64,000 nt of DNA from DASQMT01 sp963835735 (GTDB taxonomy: Bacteria; Actinomycetota; Thermoleophilia; Solirubrobacterales; Solirubrobacteraceae): contig CAWIGP010000005.1 of the NCBI GenBank assembly GCA_963835735.1, positions 248,001 to 312,000 on the forward strand, read 5' to 3'. Under the pieces are notes generated by a model. It worked only from the letters and a program-made list of their open reading frames with translations, was not told the DNA's origin and did not search any database. Of the stretch, positions 50,018-61,400 are shown in pieces. The position numbers were made by a program, and so were the translations under genes. Positions within the stretch are counted from its first letter, which is position 1. Each line of letters begins with the position of its first letter.

Positions 50018-51507
50018 CGGACAACCTCCATCTGCAGCATCATCGCCTTGTCGGCGTGCTCCAGGTTGTGGCAGTGGAACACGTAGCGGCCGGGATACGG
50101 CGCGAACCACGGCTGGATCACGACACGCTCCCCGGCCTGCACCGCGATCGTGTCCTTCCAGCCGCGGTCGGCGGGGTGCACGTTGCCGGACGAGCGCTCG
50201 AGGACGCGGAACAGCATCCCGTGAAGGTGCATCGGATGGACGCGGCTCGACGGGTTCGTGTACTCCCAGACCTCCGAGGAGCCCAGGCGCGGCCGGATGT
50301 CGATCCGCCCCGGCTCGAAGCCGCGGCCGTTGATCTGCCACTGCACCGCGGAGCCGGTCGCGAGCGTGAGGTCGAGCCGCCGGCGCGCATTTGGCGCGGG
50401 CAGCGCAGGCAGCTGTCGCAGCCGCGCCGGCACGCGGAACTGCTCCGCGCCGCCGCCGCGCTCGACGTCGAAGCGCATCACGGCCGTCGTGCCGGCCCCG
50501 CCACCCTCGTTGCGCAGCACCAGCTGGGTTCCGGGCGTGAACGCCGCGAAGTCGACCACCAGCTCCACTCGCTCGGCGGGGAAGATCGGAACCTCCCGGC
50601 GGCGCACCGGCCGCTCCAGCAGCCCGCCGTCGCCGGCGATCTGGGTCATCGTGCGGCCGCGTCCCAGCGCGAGCCGGTAGCCACGGGCGTTCGACGCGTT
50701 GAGGATGCGGAAGCGGTACTTGCGCCGCTGCACGGTCATGCGCGGCGCGATCGCGCCGTTCACGAGGATCGTGTCGCCGAAGAATCCGACGTCGATGCTC
50801 TCCTCGTAGCGGAATGAGCCGTCCCTGTTGAACGCGTGGTCCTGGATCACCAGCGGCACGTCGTACTCGTCGCCGCGCGGCAGGTCGAGCTCCGCGTCGC
50901 GCTCGTCATGTAGCACGTATGTGCCGACGAGGCCGTAGTAGAGCGTCTTGGCCGTACGGCCGTGCGCGTGATCGTGGTACCAGAGGAACGCGCCGTCCTG
51001 GTCGTTCGGGTACCGGTAGTCGAACGCCTGGCCTGGCCGGATGACGTCCATCGGATGGCCGTCGGACTCCGCCGGCACGGAGCCGCCGTGGAGGTGGACG
51101 TTGGAGTCGAACGAAAGCGTGTTCGTCTGCTTGACCACGGCCATGCGGCCCCTTCGGGCGCGGATCATCGGCCCCGGGTAGATGCCCTCGTAGCCGTAGA
51201 TCGGCGTCTGGAAGCCGGGCAGGACGTCCGCCATCCCCTCGCGGATCGCGACCTCGTAGTAATCGGTCGTCCTCGTGCTCGTGACCGGCAGGAGCTCCGG
51301 CATGATCGGGAGGTCGCGCTGGAACGGCTGAAACGGCGTCGCTTGCTTCACGCGCCGGCCGGCCGAGGTCACGACCTTGTCGCCGCCGAGCAGCGAGCGC
51401 GGCCCGACGGTGCACAGCAGCGCCGCGGAGAGCATCCCGTTGCGCATGACGTCGCGCCGCGTCCAGGCGTCCGCGGGCGGCCGGAAGGGCTGTGTCGAAC
51501 CGGCCAC
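50014..51507 (-). CDS. multicopper oxidase (CotA/bilirubin-oxidase type)
   Basis: 497 residues. The N-terminus has a Tat-like motif, WTRRDVMRNGMLSAALLCTV. Copper-binding segments are NVHLHGGSVPAESDG, LWYHDHAHGRTAKT, VHPMHLHGMLFRVL and YVFHCHNLEHADKAMM, so type 1, 2 and 3 copper sites are complete. It oxidises phenolic, metal or other one-electron donors with reduction of oxygen to water, outside the cytoplasm. GTG start overlaps the plastocyanin-like stop by one base, and its stop overlaps the next cupredoxin gene. It is the catalytic oxidase of the copper locus. The donor is not evident. Confidence 0.93.
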   Translation of the reverse strand: MAGSTQPFRPPADAWTRRDVMRNGMLSAALLCTVGPRSLLGGDKVVTSAGRRVKQATPFQPFQRDLPIMPELLPVTSTRTTDYYEVAIREGMADVLPGFQTPIYGYEGIYPGPMIRARRGRMAVVKQTNTLSFDSNVHLHGGSVPAESDGHPMDVIRPGQAFDYRYPNDQDGAFLWYHDHAHGRTAKTLYYGLVGTYVLHDERDAELDLPRGDEYDVPLVIQDHAFNRDGSFRYEESIDVGFFGDTILVNGAIAPRMTVQRRKYRFRILNASNARGYRLALGRGRTMTQIAGDGGLLERPVRRREVPIFPAERVELVVDFAAFTPGTQLVLRNEGGGAGTTAVMRFDVERGGGAEQFRVPARLRQLPALPAPNARRRLDLTLATGSAVQWQINGRGFEPGRIDIRPRLGSSEVWEYTNPSSRVHPMHLHGMLFRVLERSSGNVHPADRGWKDTIAVQAGERVVIQPWFAPYPGRYVFHCHNLEHADKAMMLQMEVVR

Positions 51508-52364
51508 TACCTGCGGATCCGCAGCGCGGAGGTCGAGGTGGCCGAGACGTTGCCCATCGCGTCACGGGCGCTGAGCGCCACGGTGTAGCGCCGCCCCTTG
51601 CGGAGCTTCGAGCTGCGGATCATGACGCTGCGCTTGCCGGCGCGTGCCTGCGCGGCCATCGTGTGGAGGCTCTTCTTGCCGCCGCGCTTGCGGACCTGCA
51701 GAGTGACCGTCGCGTTCTCCGACAGCGTGAACGTGGCGCGCGCGGCGCGCCGCCGGCCGTGCAGCTCGATGCCGCTCAGCACCGGCCCGGCGGTGTCGGC
51801 GTCGGGGCTCGGCCGCGGCGTCGAGGTGTGATCGTCGCGCGGCGCCGGCGTCGGGGTCGGGGTTGGGGTCGGGGTCGGCGTGGCGGTCGCGGAGGCCGTG
51901 GGGATCGGCGTCGGCGACTCTTCCGGGATCGGCTTGTCCGCGCCGGTCACGACGATCTGCCCGGACATGCTGCTCCCATGCAGCGTGCAGACGAAGTCGT
52001 ACGTGCCGTGCTTGTAGAAGGTGAACGACGTCGATGAGCCGACGGGCGCCGTGTCGTACACGTCCGGCCCGGGGTAGTTCAACGGCTCCCACCGAGGATC
52101 GGTCGCGCTCGCGTTGGTGGACGCGACGTTGTGCGTCGGTTCGGTGAAGCTCCACGTGACCGTCTGACCGGTCTCGAGCTCGATTGGCTCCGTCACGTCC
52201 CAGCGGCTCCCGCCGCCCTCGCCGACGGTCGTGATCGTCACGTCGGCCGCGCCCGTGGCGCCGACCGCGCCGATCGCCGCGTACGCCAGCGCGCCGCTCA
52301 CGATCACCCCGACGCTCGCGAGGCGCGCCCGCGGGCTCCCGGTCATCGTTCGAATCGCACGCAT
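51507..52364 (-). CDS. secreted plastocyanin-like protein with C-terminal Ig-like domain
   Basis: 285 residues. A signal peptide with hydrophobic core VGVIVSGALAYAAIGAVGA is followed by a cupredoxin domain with all type I copper ligands: His in SFTEPTHNVAS, and Cys, His and Met in YDFVCTLHGSSMSGQIVVTG. A Pro/Thr linker (TPTPTPTPTPTPAP) joins a C-terminal domain of about 80 residues (FTLSENATVTLQVRKRG) shared by many exported proteins of this group. It probably shuttles electrons to the multicopper oxidase encoded next. ATG has AAGGAG nine bases upstream. Confidence 0.9.
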   Translation of the reverse strand: MRAIRTMTGSPRARLASVGVIVSGALAYAAIGAVGATGAADVTITTVGEGGGSRWDVTEPIELETGQTVTWSFTEPTHNVASTNASATDPRWEPLNYPGPDVYDTAPVGSSTSFTFYKHGTYDFVCTLHGSSMSGQIVVTGADKPIPEESPTPIPTASATATPTPTPTPTPTPAPRDDHTSTPRPSPDADTAGPVLSGIELHGRRRAARATFTLSENATVTLQVRKRGGKKSLHTMAAQARAGKRSVMIRSSKLRKGRRYTVALSARDAMGNVSATSTSALRIRR

Positions 52365-52437
52365 GCGTCAGACCGCTCCTTGAACACTGTCTTCCCCTCC
52401 CACCTGACTTTCGCTACTCGCGCGGGCAAAAGTATCC

Positions 52438-52467
52438 GGCGGCCGGCGCCGATCGGCGCCGGCCGCC
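52438..52467 (-). terminator. perfect 30-base palindrome with T run
   Basis: The palindrome is built on GGCGGCCGGCGCCGA and its complement. On the minus strand it is followed by GGATACTTTTGCCC. It lies between the giant gene's stop and the plastocyanin-like gene, and should end most transcription from the giant gene, making the copper genes at least partly independent. Confidence 0.75.
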
Positions 52468-52481
52468 CGATTCACTGCGTT

Positions 52482-55400
52482 CTACGGCCGCCCCAGGCTT
52501 ACGGAGCGGGTCGTGCTCCGCGTCGCCTCGCCGTCCACCCCAAGCCGCACGACGAGCGTCGCTTGCACGGAGCTGTTCGACTTCGACAGCGCGCGCCTGA
52601 CGCGCTTCGACGGCTTGAGCGTCACGCGCTCGGTCCCGGGGCCGTCGCACCTGACCGCCTTCTTCGCGAGCGTGCTGCGCTTGAGCCCGGACCTCCGCGC
52701 GGTCTTGCGCTTGACCTCGAGTGTCGCATTGCCGGCCATCGCCTCCGTGCACGTGACCTCGAACGCCAGCCCGCGGCGCAGGAACCGCGCTAGCTTCGTC
52801 GAGGCCGGGCGGCTCAGGCCGAACGACGCGCGCTGCGCCGGCGCCGCGGTCGCGTCGAAACCCGGGCCGGGCGGCGGATTGCCGGCGGCCTGGGGCGTCG
52901 ACACGGCACCCGGGCCGGGCGGCGGATTGCCGGCGCCCTGCGGCGTCGAGACGACGACCTCCACGTCGTCGGTCGCCGTCGCCCCTTGCGGGTCGGTGAC
53001 GGTGATCGTTGCGGTGTAGGTGCCGGGCGCGCCGTACGTGTGCGTCGCGCCGGCGCCACCGGCCTCGCCGCCGTCGCCGAACGACCACCGGTACAGCAGC
53101 GCGCCGCCCTCCGGATCGCGCGCGGACGCGCTGAACCGCACCGTCAACGGCGCCCCGCCGGAACTCGGATCGGCCGCCGCCTGCACCGTGGGCGCCTGGT
53201 TCGCCGGCGGGTTGCCGACGACCACCTGCACCTCGGCGGTGTCGCTGCCGCCGTTCCCGTCCGACGCCGTCACGGTCGCCGTGTAGGTGCCGGCGGCCGC
53301 GTAGGTGTGTCGCACGCGGTCACCCGCGCCCGCGGCGCTGTCGTCGCCGAAGTCCCACTCGTACGTGAGCTCGTCGCCGTCCGGATCGGTGCCGTCCGCG
53401 GTGAGCAGCACCTCGAGCGGCGCATTGCCCGAGCCCGGGAACGCCGCCGCTTCGACCGTCGGCGGCCGGTTGCCGGGCGGGTTGCCGACCGTGATCACGA
53501 CCGTGTCGGTTCCGGACGCGCCGCCGGCGTCCGAGACGGTCACGGTCGCCGTGTACGTGCCCGGCTCCATGTACGTGTGCCGCGGGGCCTGCTCGAACGA
53601 CGCGCCGCCGTCACCGAAGTCCCACGCGTACCGGAGGTCGTCCTCCGGCCCGTCCGGATCCTCGCCCGCGGCGCCGAACTGCACCGCCAGCGGCGCCGGG
53701 CCTGACGTCACGTCCGACGTCGCGTCGACCGTCGGCGCGCGGTTGCCGGTCCCGCCCACGGTCACGGTCACCGTGTCCGAGCTCGTGTCGCCCTCGTCGT
53801 CGGTCGCCGTGACCGTCGCGACGTACTCGCCCGCCGTCGTGAACGTGTGCTCGAAGCTCGGCCCCAACACGCTCCCGACTCCCTCGACGGTCCACCGGTA
53901 GCGGACCGTGCCGCCGTCGGGATCGAGCGCCGTCGACGAGAAGCGCACCAGCAGCGGTACCGGGCCCGACGTCGGATCCGCGAACCCCTGCACGATCGGC
54001 GCGCCGGGAGCGCGTTCGTCGATCGAGAAGTCGACCGACTTGACGGCCTCCTCGTTGCCCGCCTCGTCGACCGAGCGGTACTCGACCACGTGCTCGCCCG
54101 CATCGGAGACCGTGAACGAGGTCTCGAACGGGTCGTCGCCCGCCTCGTTGTCGTTGCGGGCCCACTCGCCCGTCGCGCCGTCGGTGTTGACGCGGTACTC
54201 GGTGAAGTCGACGCCCGAGCCTTCGCCGGCGCCGGTGTCCGGCGCAACGTCGGCACTGCCGACCATGCCCTGCCACCGGCCTTCGCTGACGGCCGCGTGC
54301 AGTTTGCAGACGTAGGTCCACGTCCCCGCCTCGTCGAGCGTCTCGGAGACCGGGGGCCCGCCGCCCGAGACGGGACCGTCGGTGATCTCCCTTCCGGCGG
54401 AGTCCGGCGCCTCTCCGGGCTCGATCACCCACACGTCGTGGGGGAAGCCTCCGGCGGGGAAGTTCCACCGGACCACGTCGCGGAACGCGACGTCGAGCGT
54501 GTCGGGACTCCAGGTGAAGCCCGACGCGTTGACGTCATGCGTCGCCGGCTCCGGCCCGCCCTCGTCGGGGTCGGTTGCCGACAGCGTCACGTCCACCGGG
54601 CCGTCGTACGTGCCGCCCGCGCCCGGCTCGGCCGGGTCGAGCGAGTGCGACGTCACCGGCGGCGTAGCGTCGCCGGTGCCCTCGCCGATCGTGAACGTGA
54701 CCTCGTTGACGTCCTCCTGGTTGCCCGCCACATCGGTCGAGCGGTACTCGACCGTGTGCTCGCCGTCGCCCTCGACGGTGACCGGCCCGCGGGCCGACCC
54801 CTCGTCGAGCGGCAGCACCCGCACGTTGCGGAAATCGATCACGTCGGGGTTGCCGTGGTTCTGCAGGCCGATGTAGCCGCGCGCGAACTGGCGGTCGTTG
54901 GTCGGCGGATCGCCCGGCCGCGACGACTGAATGTCGGGCGCGTTCAGGAACTCCTTGATCACGGTCCCGTTGCGGATGATCGTGTACTGCTGTCCGACGA
55001 CCCGGACCTCGTAGTCGACCCACGTCCCCTTCGGCTGGATCTGCGCCTGCTCGGCGTTGTTCGGCGAGAAGTTGTAGATCCCGCCGGTCTTCTGGGTGTC
55101 TCCCTGGTGGTCGTTGATCTGGATCTCGTGGCCGCAGTAGATCGCGACCCACGCCGGCTGCGACGTCGCGCTGCCGACCTGGCACGGGTAGCGCTCCGAT
55201 GCCGGCCGCGTGACCGCCTCGTCCGGCTGCGGGAAGCGCACGAACACGCCCGAGTTCCCGTTCGTGCCTGCGCTCGAGTCGCGCCACTGGAGCTTGAACG
55301 AGAAGTCGCCGTACTCCTTCGGGTACCACGGCATCCCGAGCCCGCCGGTGGTGCGGGCGAAGCCGCCCTCCTCGGTCATCCAGTTGAGCCCGCCGGGGCC

Positions 55401-58400
55401 GGCCTGATTCCACTTCTCCAGGTCGGCCGCCGAGTTGAGGATCGTCTCCTCCTCGACGTACGGCTGCCAATCGCCGCCGTCCACGCGGATCTCGGTCAGC
55501 CGCACGCCCGACCCGTCGCCGTCGTCGGCGTTGAGGTCCACCTCGACCGGGCCGTCGTAGTTCGGGGCCGGGGCCTCGCCGTTGAGCAAGGCGGTCGTGG
55601 TCGGGGCGTTCGGGTCGATCTTGACGCTGACCGACTTGGGTGTCTCGGTGTTGCCCTCGGCGTCGGTCGAGCGGTACTGGATCGTGTGGCGGCCCTCGTC
55701 GTCGACGGTGAACGGGCCGTCGTACGCGGTCCACTCCTCGCTGCCCGCGAACCGGTACTCCGTGAGCTCGACGCCCGAGCCGCCCTCGTTGTCGGTGGCG
55801 TTGAGCGTGACCTCGACCGGCGTCGTGAACCAGTCCTCGTCACCGTCCGGCTCGGCCGGATCGAGCACGTGCGTCGTCGTCGGCGGTGTCGTGTCGCCGA
55901 CCTCGCCGCAGCTCTCGGCCTCGACCGTGAACGAGTCGAAGGCGACCGGCGTGGCCGGTCCGGCGCCGTCGTGCTTGACGAACAGGCCGATCTTCGTGAC
56001 GCCGTTCGGGCCGTACGCGCTCGCCGGAACCGGCGGAGCCTGCGTCGTGAACGTCTCACCGTCGTACGAGAACTCGGTGATGACGTTCGTGCCGTCGTAG
56101 CGCGCGCGGATCCACAGGTCGTCGGTCGGCGGCGTCAGCGCCCCGCTGTTGGGGAAGTTGCCCCCGTAGCCGGGGTCCAGGCTCCCGTTGGTGGTCAGCG
56201 TCCGCTCGATCCACTTGCCGGGCTGGTTGCCCGGGGTGCCGGGATCGACGTCCGTCTTGAACTGGAGCGTCGCCTTGGCGAAGTGGTTCGGGTTCTGCTG
56301 GCCGTAGATCACCAGGCCGGCGGCCTGGCCGTTGACCGTGATCGCCGTGTGGTCGAGCTTGGTCGTGGCCGTCCACTGACCGTCGGGAACCTCCTGCATG
56401 ACGATGTTCTGCGCCGTGAAGTTGGCGCCGAAGACATCGCCCTGGGCGGTGGTCAGCGTCAGGTTCCCGCCGCCGACGGCGAGCCCCGCCGGGTTCGGGT
56501 TGGAGACCTCCCACTTGTCATCGAGGTCGGTGCCGTCGAACTCGTCGTTCTGCGGGCACTGATCGGCTCCGGCACCGCAGTCGTCGCCGGGCGTCTGCGG
56601 GTCGGCGGTGCCGGCCACGACGTTGAAGGCGTCGACATCCACCTCGTCGTCACCCGAGCCGTCGTGCTTGGCGAACAGGCCGACCCTGAGGCCGCCGGGC
56701 TGGTTCAGGTACTGCTCGACGTCGATCGCCTGGCCGAACTGGGTGAAGGTCGTCCCGTTGGTCGACGTCCACGTGGTGATCGTCCCCGCAGCGGCGTCGT
56801 GGACGAACCGGACCCACGCGTAGTCGCCGGCGAGGTTGAGCGCGCCGGAGTTCGGCCACGGGACCGTCTCGGGCGGGATCGTCACCGCGCCGCCGTCCGA
56901 GGTCAGGACCCGCTCCGCCCACTTGCCGTTCTGATCTCCCGGCGTGTCGGGATCGGTGTCCGACTTGTACTGGACGGCGGTCTTGACGAAGTGGTTCGGG
57001 TTGAAGCTGTTGATCAGCGCCAGCCCGGCCGCCTCGCCGTCCGTGTCGATGTTGGCGTGGGCGATCTTCGCCGTCGCCACCCAGGAGTCGTCGGGCGTCT
57101 GCTGGAGCAGCATCTGGGCGGATCCGTTGCCGCCGAACAGATCGCCGGGGATGACCGGCAGCGTCAGGTGGCCGTTGCCGACGGTCGGCTCGGCGCCGGT
57201 GACCGGATTGACGATCTCCCACTTCGGGTCGAGCTCGGTGCCGTCGAACTGGTCCGAGATCGGGTTGCACTGCCCCGGGCAGGTCACGTCGGGCGTGAAC
57301 CGGACGTACTCGTACGTCGTCGTTATCTGGCCGTTCGCGCCGAGCGGGCCGATGTAGACCGGTCCGTCCGCGGGCGCGAAGATCTCGGGCACGTTCAGGG
57401 TCACCTGCAGGTCCGTGAACTGCGTGCCGTTGAGGCTGTACGCCGCGGTGAGCGTGTCGCCGGAACGGGTGACCCGCAGCCAGTACGTCGGCAGGTTCGA
57501 GGCCCCAGCGGCTTGGCCGACGCGCGGCCCGATGGTCCGCCCCCCGCCCGTCTCGCTCTTGACCTCGAAGTACGTACCCTCGTTCGTGCTGCCGTTGTCG
57601 CCGTTGCGCGTGTGGTAGACGCCGATCCAGTCGTCGTTCGTCTGGAAGAGCCCGAGTCCGACCTGGGCGTACGGGTCGTCCGTCCGGCTGTCGTCCTCGT
57701 CGAGGCCGGGCGCGTTGATCTTCGCCTCCACGGTGAAGTCGCCGTCGGGGAGCGGCTGGCCGAGGAAGGCGATCTGCCCGGTCTCGGCCTGGTCGACCGC
57801 CCCGGAGCCGAGCGGGAAGGCGAGGTTGCCGCCCTCGGTGCGCGGCGCGCGGTCGCCGGTCGCCGGCGTCGTCGGATGGCGGAAGCTCCAGCGACCGGTG
57901 TTCAACGCGCCGTCGAAGTCATCCGACCGTGTCGCGCACGCGGCAGCGCACTCGAACGGCCCGCCGGCCTCCGAGCCCTCGTGGACGCGGAACCAGTCGA
58001 ACGAGGCGGTGCCGCCGCCGTTCGAGCCGCGGAAGGCGACGAGGCCCACGCGGAGCGGTGCCTGCAGCGGCGCCGCGTGGCCCTCCTGGCCCACCAGCGT
58101 CCACGTCGCGCCGTTGTCGCCCGAGAACTCCCCGATCACGTTGGTCCCGTCGTAGCGGGCGCGTAGGAGCACCTGGTCCGGCAGCTGGCCGCCGGGCGCC
58201 GGCGTGATGCTCTGCGGGATCGGCGGGTCCACCGCACCTTCCTGCGTGACGATGTGCTCGAACTGGTGGTTCCCCGCGCCCGACTGGATCGCGACGATCT
58301 TGCTGAACGTGTTCGGGTTCTCGGATTTCCAGATCACGAGGCCCGCCTGCTCGCCGTTGGCGTCGATCTGGGTGGTGTCGAGCCTCGTCGTCACCGTCCA

Positions 58401-61400
58401 CTCGCCGCTCGGCGTGTCCTGCAGCAGGGTGTTCGACGCCAGCGGGTCGTTGGCAATGAAGTCGCCCTGGAGGATCGGCAGGCTCAGGCTGCCGTCCGCG
58501 ACCTGCGGCCCGCCGCCGGCCTCGCGCAGCACGTCCCACTTCGCGTCGAGGGCCGTGCCGTCGAACTCGTCCGACTGCGGCAGGCAGCTGCTGCCCCCGC
58601 CGCCTTCGGGCTGGATCGTGAAGGAGACCTGACCGTCATCCTCGACGTTCCCCGCGCGGTCGCGGGAACGGAACGCGACCGTGTGCTCCCCGTCGCCGTC
58701 GACGGTGAACGTGGTGACGAACGGCTCGTCCTCGCCCGTGTTGTCGCTGCGCGTGAAGCCGCCGCCGTCGACGCTGTACTCGGTCCACTCGACGCCGGTG
58801 CCCTGGGCGCCGTCGCTCGCGCTCAGGCTCACCTCGACCTCGTCGTCGTAGGTCGGCACCGGATCGGCGCCGTTGATCTGCGCGGTGGTGGTGGGCGCGG
58901 CGGCGTCGTCGCCGACGATCACCTGGATCGTCCTCGAGAGCTCCTCGCCGTCGGCGTAAGTGACCGTGAGCGTGACGTCGAACGTGCCGGGCGCCGCATA
59001 GGTGTGCGTCGGGGTCGGCTCGTTCGAGACCGGGGTGTCGTCGCCGAAGTCCCACTCGTACTCAACGCCACCCGAGGAGCCGAGCCCGAACTGGATCTGA
59101 TTCGCCGTCCCGGTCGTGCTGAACTGCGGGTCGGGATTCGGCGTGTCTGGGCCGCCGGTGTACGAGAACCGGTACAGGCCGGCCTGCGGGCCCGTCGAGA
59201 AGAAGCCCTGGTAGACCTGCACGTAGAGCGCGCCGTCGGGCCCGAACTTCGAGTCCATGTAGTTGGCCTGCCAGTTGAGCACGCCCCTGAGGCTGTCGGC
59301 GTACACCGGCTTGCCGCCGTCCTGATCGGTCGCCGGATCGAGCAGCAGGCCGTGCTTGGCGCTGTTGTTGCCGAAGTCCTGCAGGAACCAGCGGCCGTCC
59401 CAGTACTCCGGCCAGCGGTCCGAGTTGTCCTCCGCCTGGTCGTCGTAGCGATAGACGGGCCCGTTGAACACGGTCGCCCCTGATGCGGTCAGGTACGGGC
59501 ACAGCTGAGTCGGCGTGGCGCCGTAGTTGGGCGCCGCGTCCGCGCCGAGCTCGCGCGGGAACGTCGGGCAGCCGTTGTTGCCGCCCGGGTTGCCGCGACT
59601 GAACCAGAGGTTGAGCGGACGCGCCCGGCCGGCGTCCATCCCGGTGCCGGTCTCGTGCGGCAACACCGTGAGACCGGTGTTGTTGGTCGAGTCGTTGACG
59701 AGGTCCTCGCAGTCGTACCAGCCCTGCGTCGGGCTGGCCGCGGGGCCGCCGCTGACATAGCCGGCCGCGTTCGCCGTCCGCAGCGACCCGTCCGCGACGC
59801 GGTCGCGGTAGGCCTGCTGGTTGCCCATGCAGTAGGGCCAGCCGTAGTTGCCCGCCTCCGGCATCTGCGAGGCGTTCTCGTACGTCGACGGTCCCTGGGT
59901 CGCCGACGGCGAGCCGGCGTCGGGGCCGACCCACGCCGAGTACGGGGTGTCGGTCTCGGGGTCGATGAACAGGCGCGACGGGTTGCGGAGCCCCATCGCG
60001 TAGATCTCCGGCTTCGTCTGGCTGCCGCTGCCCTCGTTGCCGGTGAAGAGGTTCGGCCCGTTGGGCGAGGTCGCGGTGGGCAGGCTGTACGTGGTCCCGA
60101 CGCCGACCAGTGGCTGCGACCCGTCCAGGATCGTCTCGATCGGGTTGAACCGCAGCATCTTGCCGTTGTAATCGTTGGTGTTCCCAGCCGTTCGGCGCGC
60201 GTCGTTGTACGAGATGTTGTTGTTGCCGCAGTGGTTGTTGGAGACCTCGGTCGGGGGTCCCGTCGGGCAGCGCGCGGGCTGGAAGTTGCCCGAGTAGCCG
60301 TTCGTGCTCTGCGACGAGTTCGAGTCGCCGGTGGTGACGTAGAGGTTGCCCTCGGAGTCGAAGCCCATGCCGCCGCCGCGGTGGCAGCAGCTGTAGATCT
60401 GCGAGTCGTACTCGAAGATCACGACCTCGGAGTCGAGCTCGAGCTGCTTGGTCTCGAGGTCGACCGTGAAGCGCGAGATCCGCGGCTTGGCCATCTTGGT
60501 GATCCGGCGCTGATCGCCGTCGGCGAGGCCGGGATGGACCGGGTTGTCCGGGTTGAAGGTCGGGAAGTACTGCAGGTAGATGTGGCCCGTCTGCTCGAAG
60601 TCGGGCGACACCGTGATCCCGAGCAAGCCGGCCTCGATCTTGCCGTTGATCTCCGCTCCGCCCCCGCGGTCGCCGTAGACGGGCAGTACTGCGGCGAGCG
60701 TGTCGCCGCTGTTGACGGTGCCGTCGTACTCGGCGGGATCCCAGATGTGGACGTCGCCGCAGCCGACGCCGACGTTGCGGTTCGTGAAGTCGAGGATGCG
60801 GGGCGTGGGTCCCTGCCCGATCATGGCGCCACGCTGGGCGTCGGTGCGGCAGTCGGCGCGGCCGATGTAGAAGACCCAGCCGTTCGGGGCCGGAGCAACG
60901 CCGTGCGACTCGCCGGTGTGCGCGAGGTCACCGCTGGCGCCGTCGACCAGGCGCTCACCCGAGTAGTTGGCGCTGATCGTCGCCTTGCATCCGCCGCGGA
61001 TCATGCCCGCGCTCCACCTGATCGCGCCGAGCAGGTGACTCCGGAACTGCGCCTCGTCGTAGCTGCCCGCTGTCCGGCCCATCCCGGTGTAGAAGGACCG
61101 TCCGCCCTGGAAATCGCGGCACCACGAGATCGGCCAGTCGGTGCCGCCGGTGTTCGTGCCGTCCCCGGCGGGCGCGCCGGGGGCGCGATAGCGCGCGACG
61201 GTGTGGACCTGGCCCGTCGGGCGCGGATCCCACTCGTACCAGACGTCCTGGCGCGTCCACTCGAGCGGCAGGTCCTGGGTCGCGGGGTGTACGCGATCGC
61301 CGGCCACCACGACCTGCTCGCTGGTCCCGGTCTCGCTCTCGTCGGAAGGGCGCGCGCCGATCAGGTTGCCGACGAACGTGCTCCCGGGCTCCGCCTCGGC

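Noticed and set aside
53847..58166. Plus-strand open frame of 1439 codons opposite the giant gene
   Set aside because: Composition is Arg/Val/Asp-rich with no domain, and it mirrors codon structure of the minus-strand gene, which has clear domains throughout.
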